Shown here piece after piece: positions 5,101-5,278 of a stretch of DNA of 5,278 bases. The stretch is from Streptosporangiaceae bacterium (GTDB lineage: Bacteria > Actinomycetota > Actinomycetes > Streptosporangiales > Streptosporangiaceae). The notes under the pieces were generated by a model. The model worked only from the letters and a program-made list of their open reading frames with translations. It searched no databases and had not been told where the DNA came from. Where the stretch lies: positions 1-5,278 of the forward strand of contig JASIGS010000446.1 of assembly GCA_030052355.1 (NCBI GenBank), written 5' to 3'. Both the position numbers and the translations under genes were made by a program. The first letter of the stretch is position 1. Every line of letters begins with the position of its first letter.

Positions 5101-5278
5101 TCAGTTCCGGTAGGGGCGGAAGAAAGCGCGCAGTTCCTGCGCGTAGAAGTCTGGATCTTCAAGCGGTGCGAAGTGCCCGCCGCGCGGGGCCTGGGTGAAC
5201 CGCACGAGGTTCGTGGTGCGCTCCAGCCACGTCCTCGGCGGCTGGCTGATGTTGCCGGGGTACAGCGTGAAGCCAGAT
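5101..5278 (-). CDS. Alpha/beta-hydrolase, epoxide-hydrolase-like, C-terminal part
   Basis: The minus-strand frame enters from the right edge and ends at TGA 5103-5101, giving 58 residues. The sequence FTLYPGNISQPPRTWLER, then RFTQAPRGGHFAPLEDPDFY and AQELRAFFRPYRN, matches the typical end of bacterial epoxide hydrolases and related alpha/beta-fold hydrolases. The His of GGHF is the catalytic-triad histidine, and the following LEDP...ELRAFF helix is the usual C-terminal signature. Such enzymes open epoxides to diols through an Asp-ester intermediate; that Asp and the N-terminal half lie outside the window. The family call is firm, the exact substrate is unknown. It is transcribed leftward and meets the plus-strand decayed frame tail-to-tail. 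Confidence 0.8.
   Translation of the reverse strand, partial: SGFTLYPGNISQPPRTWLERTTNLVRFTQAPRGGHFAPLEDPDFYAQELRAFFRPYRN

Noticed and set aside
1..5278. tRNA, rRNA, insertion sequence or attachment site
   Set aside because: No cloverleaf, rRNA segment, transposase frame or terminal inverted repeats were recognised on either strand by reading.

Overview
The window is GC-rich (clearly above 60 percent), with a strong G/C bias at third codon positions, GTG and TTG starts, and short same-strand genes that overlap end to start. This suggests an actinobacterium of the Streptomyces/Streptosporangiales kind; the genus cannot be read from the sequence. All well-supported genes lie on the minus strand, so transcription runs from right to left.

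Right to left: (1) At 5101-5278 is the C-terminal end of an alpha/beta-hydrolase that looks like an epoxide hydrolase, cut by the window edge. (2) At 4768-5100 there is no intact gene, but 4885-5094 holds a plus-strand reading frame with codon bias, interrupted by one TAG, that ends tail-to-tail with the hydrolase. It looks like a decayed gene. (3) At 3922-4767 is an arginase/agmatinase-fold protein in which the usual GGDH metal-ligand motif reads GGDC. (4) At 3759-3921 is an intergenic stretch containing an AT-rich, promoter-like segment.

(5) At 2726-3758 is a compact run of very small genes, most of them too short or too unusual for routine gene calling. They encode a 48-aa single-pass membrane protein, a lysine-rich 155-aa protein of unknown family, a 55-aa lipoprotein-like peptide with a clear LAGC lipobox, a possible 21-25-aa peptide and a 66-aa helical protein. 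They are joined by overlaps of 11, 4 or 16, and 4 nt and one gap of 2 nt, which points to a single translationally coupled operon. (6) An 81-nt spacer with two dyads leads to (7) a large STAND (NB-ARC-like) NTPase with C-terminal TPR repeats. It fills 1-2644 and runs off the left edge, with 881 residues visible. Its TPR-coding DNA is a set of 102-bp tandem repeats that remain nearly identical in part.

The part most worth following is the pairing of the small membrane/lipoprotein operon with the STAND-TPR NTPase. The visible NTPase has a sensor-like TPR array and a switch-type ATPase but no N-terminal effector domain. This makes it reasonable, though unproven, to ask whether the adjacent small proteins act as its partners or effectors in a signalling or defence system. 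The arginase-like and hydrolase genes look like ordinary metabolic neighbours.
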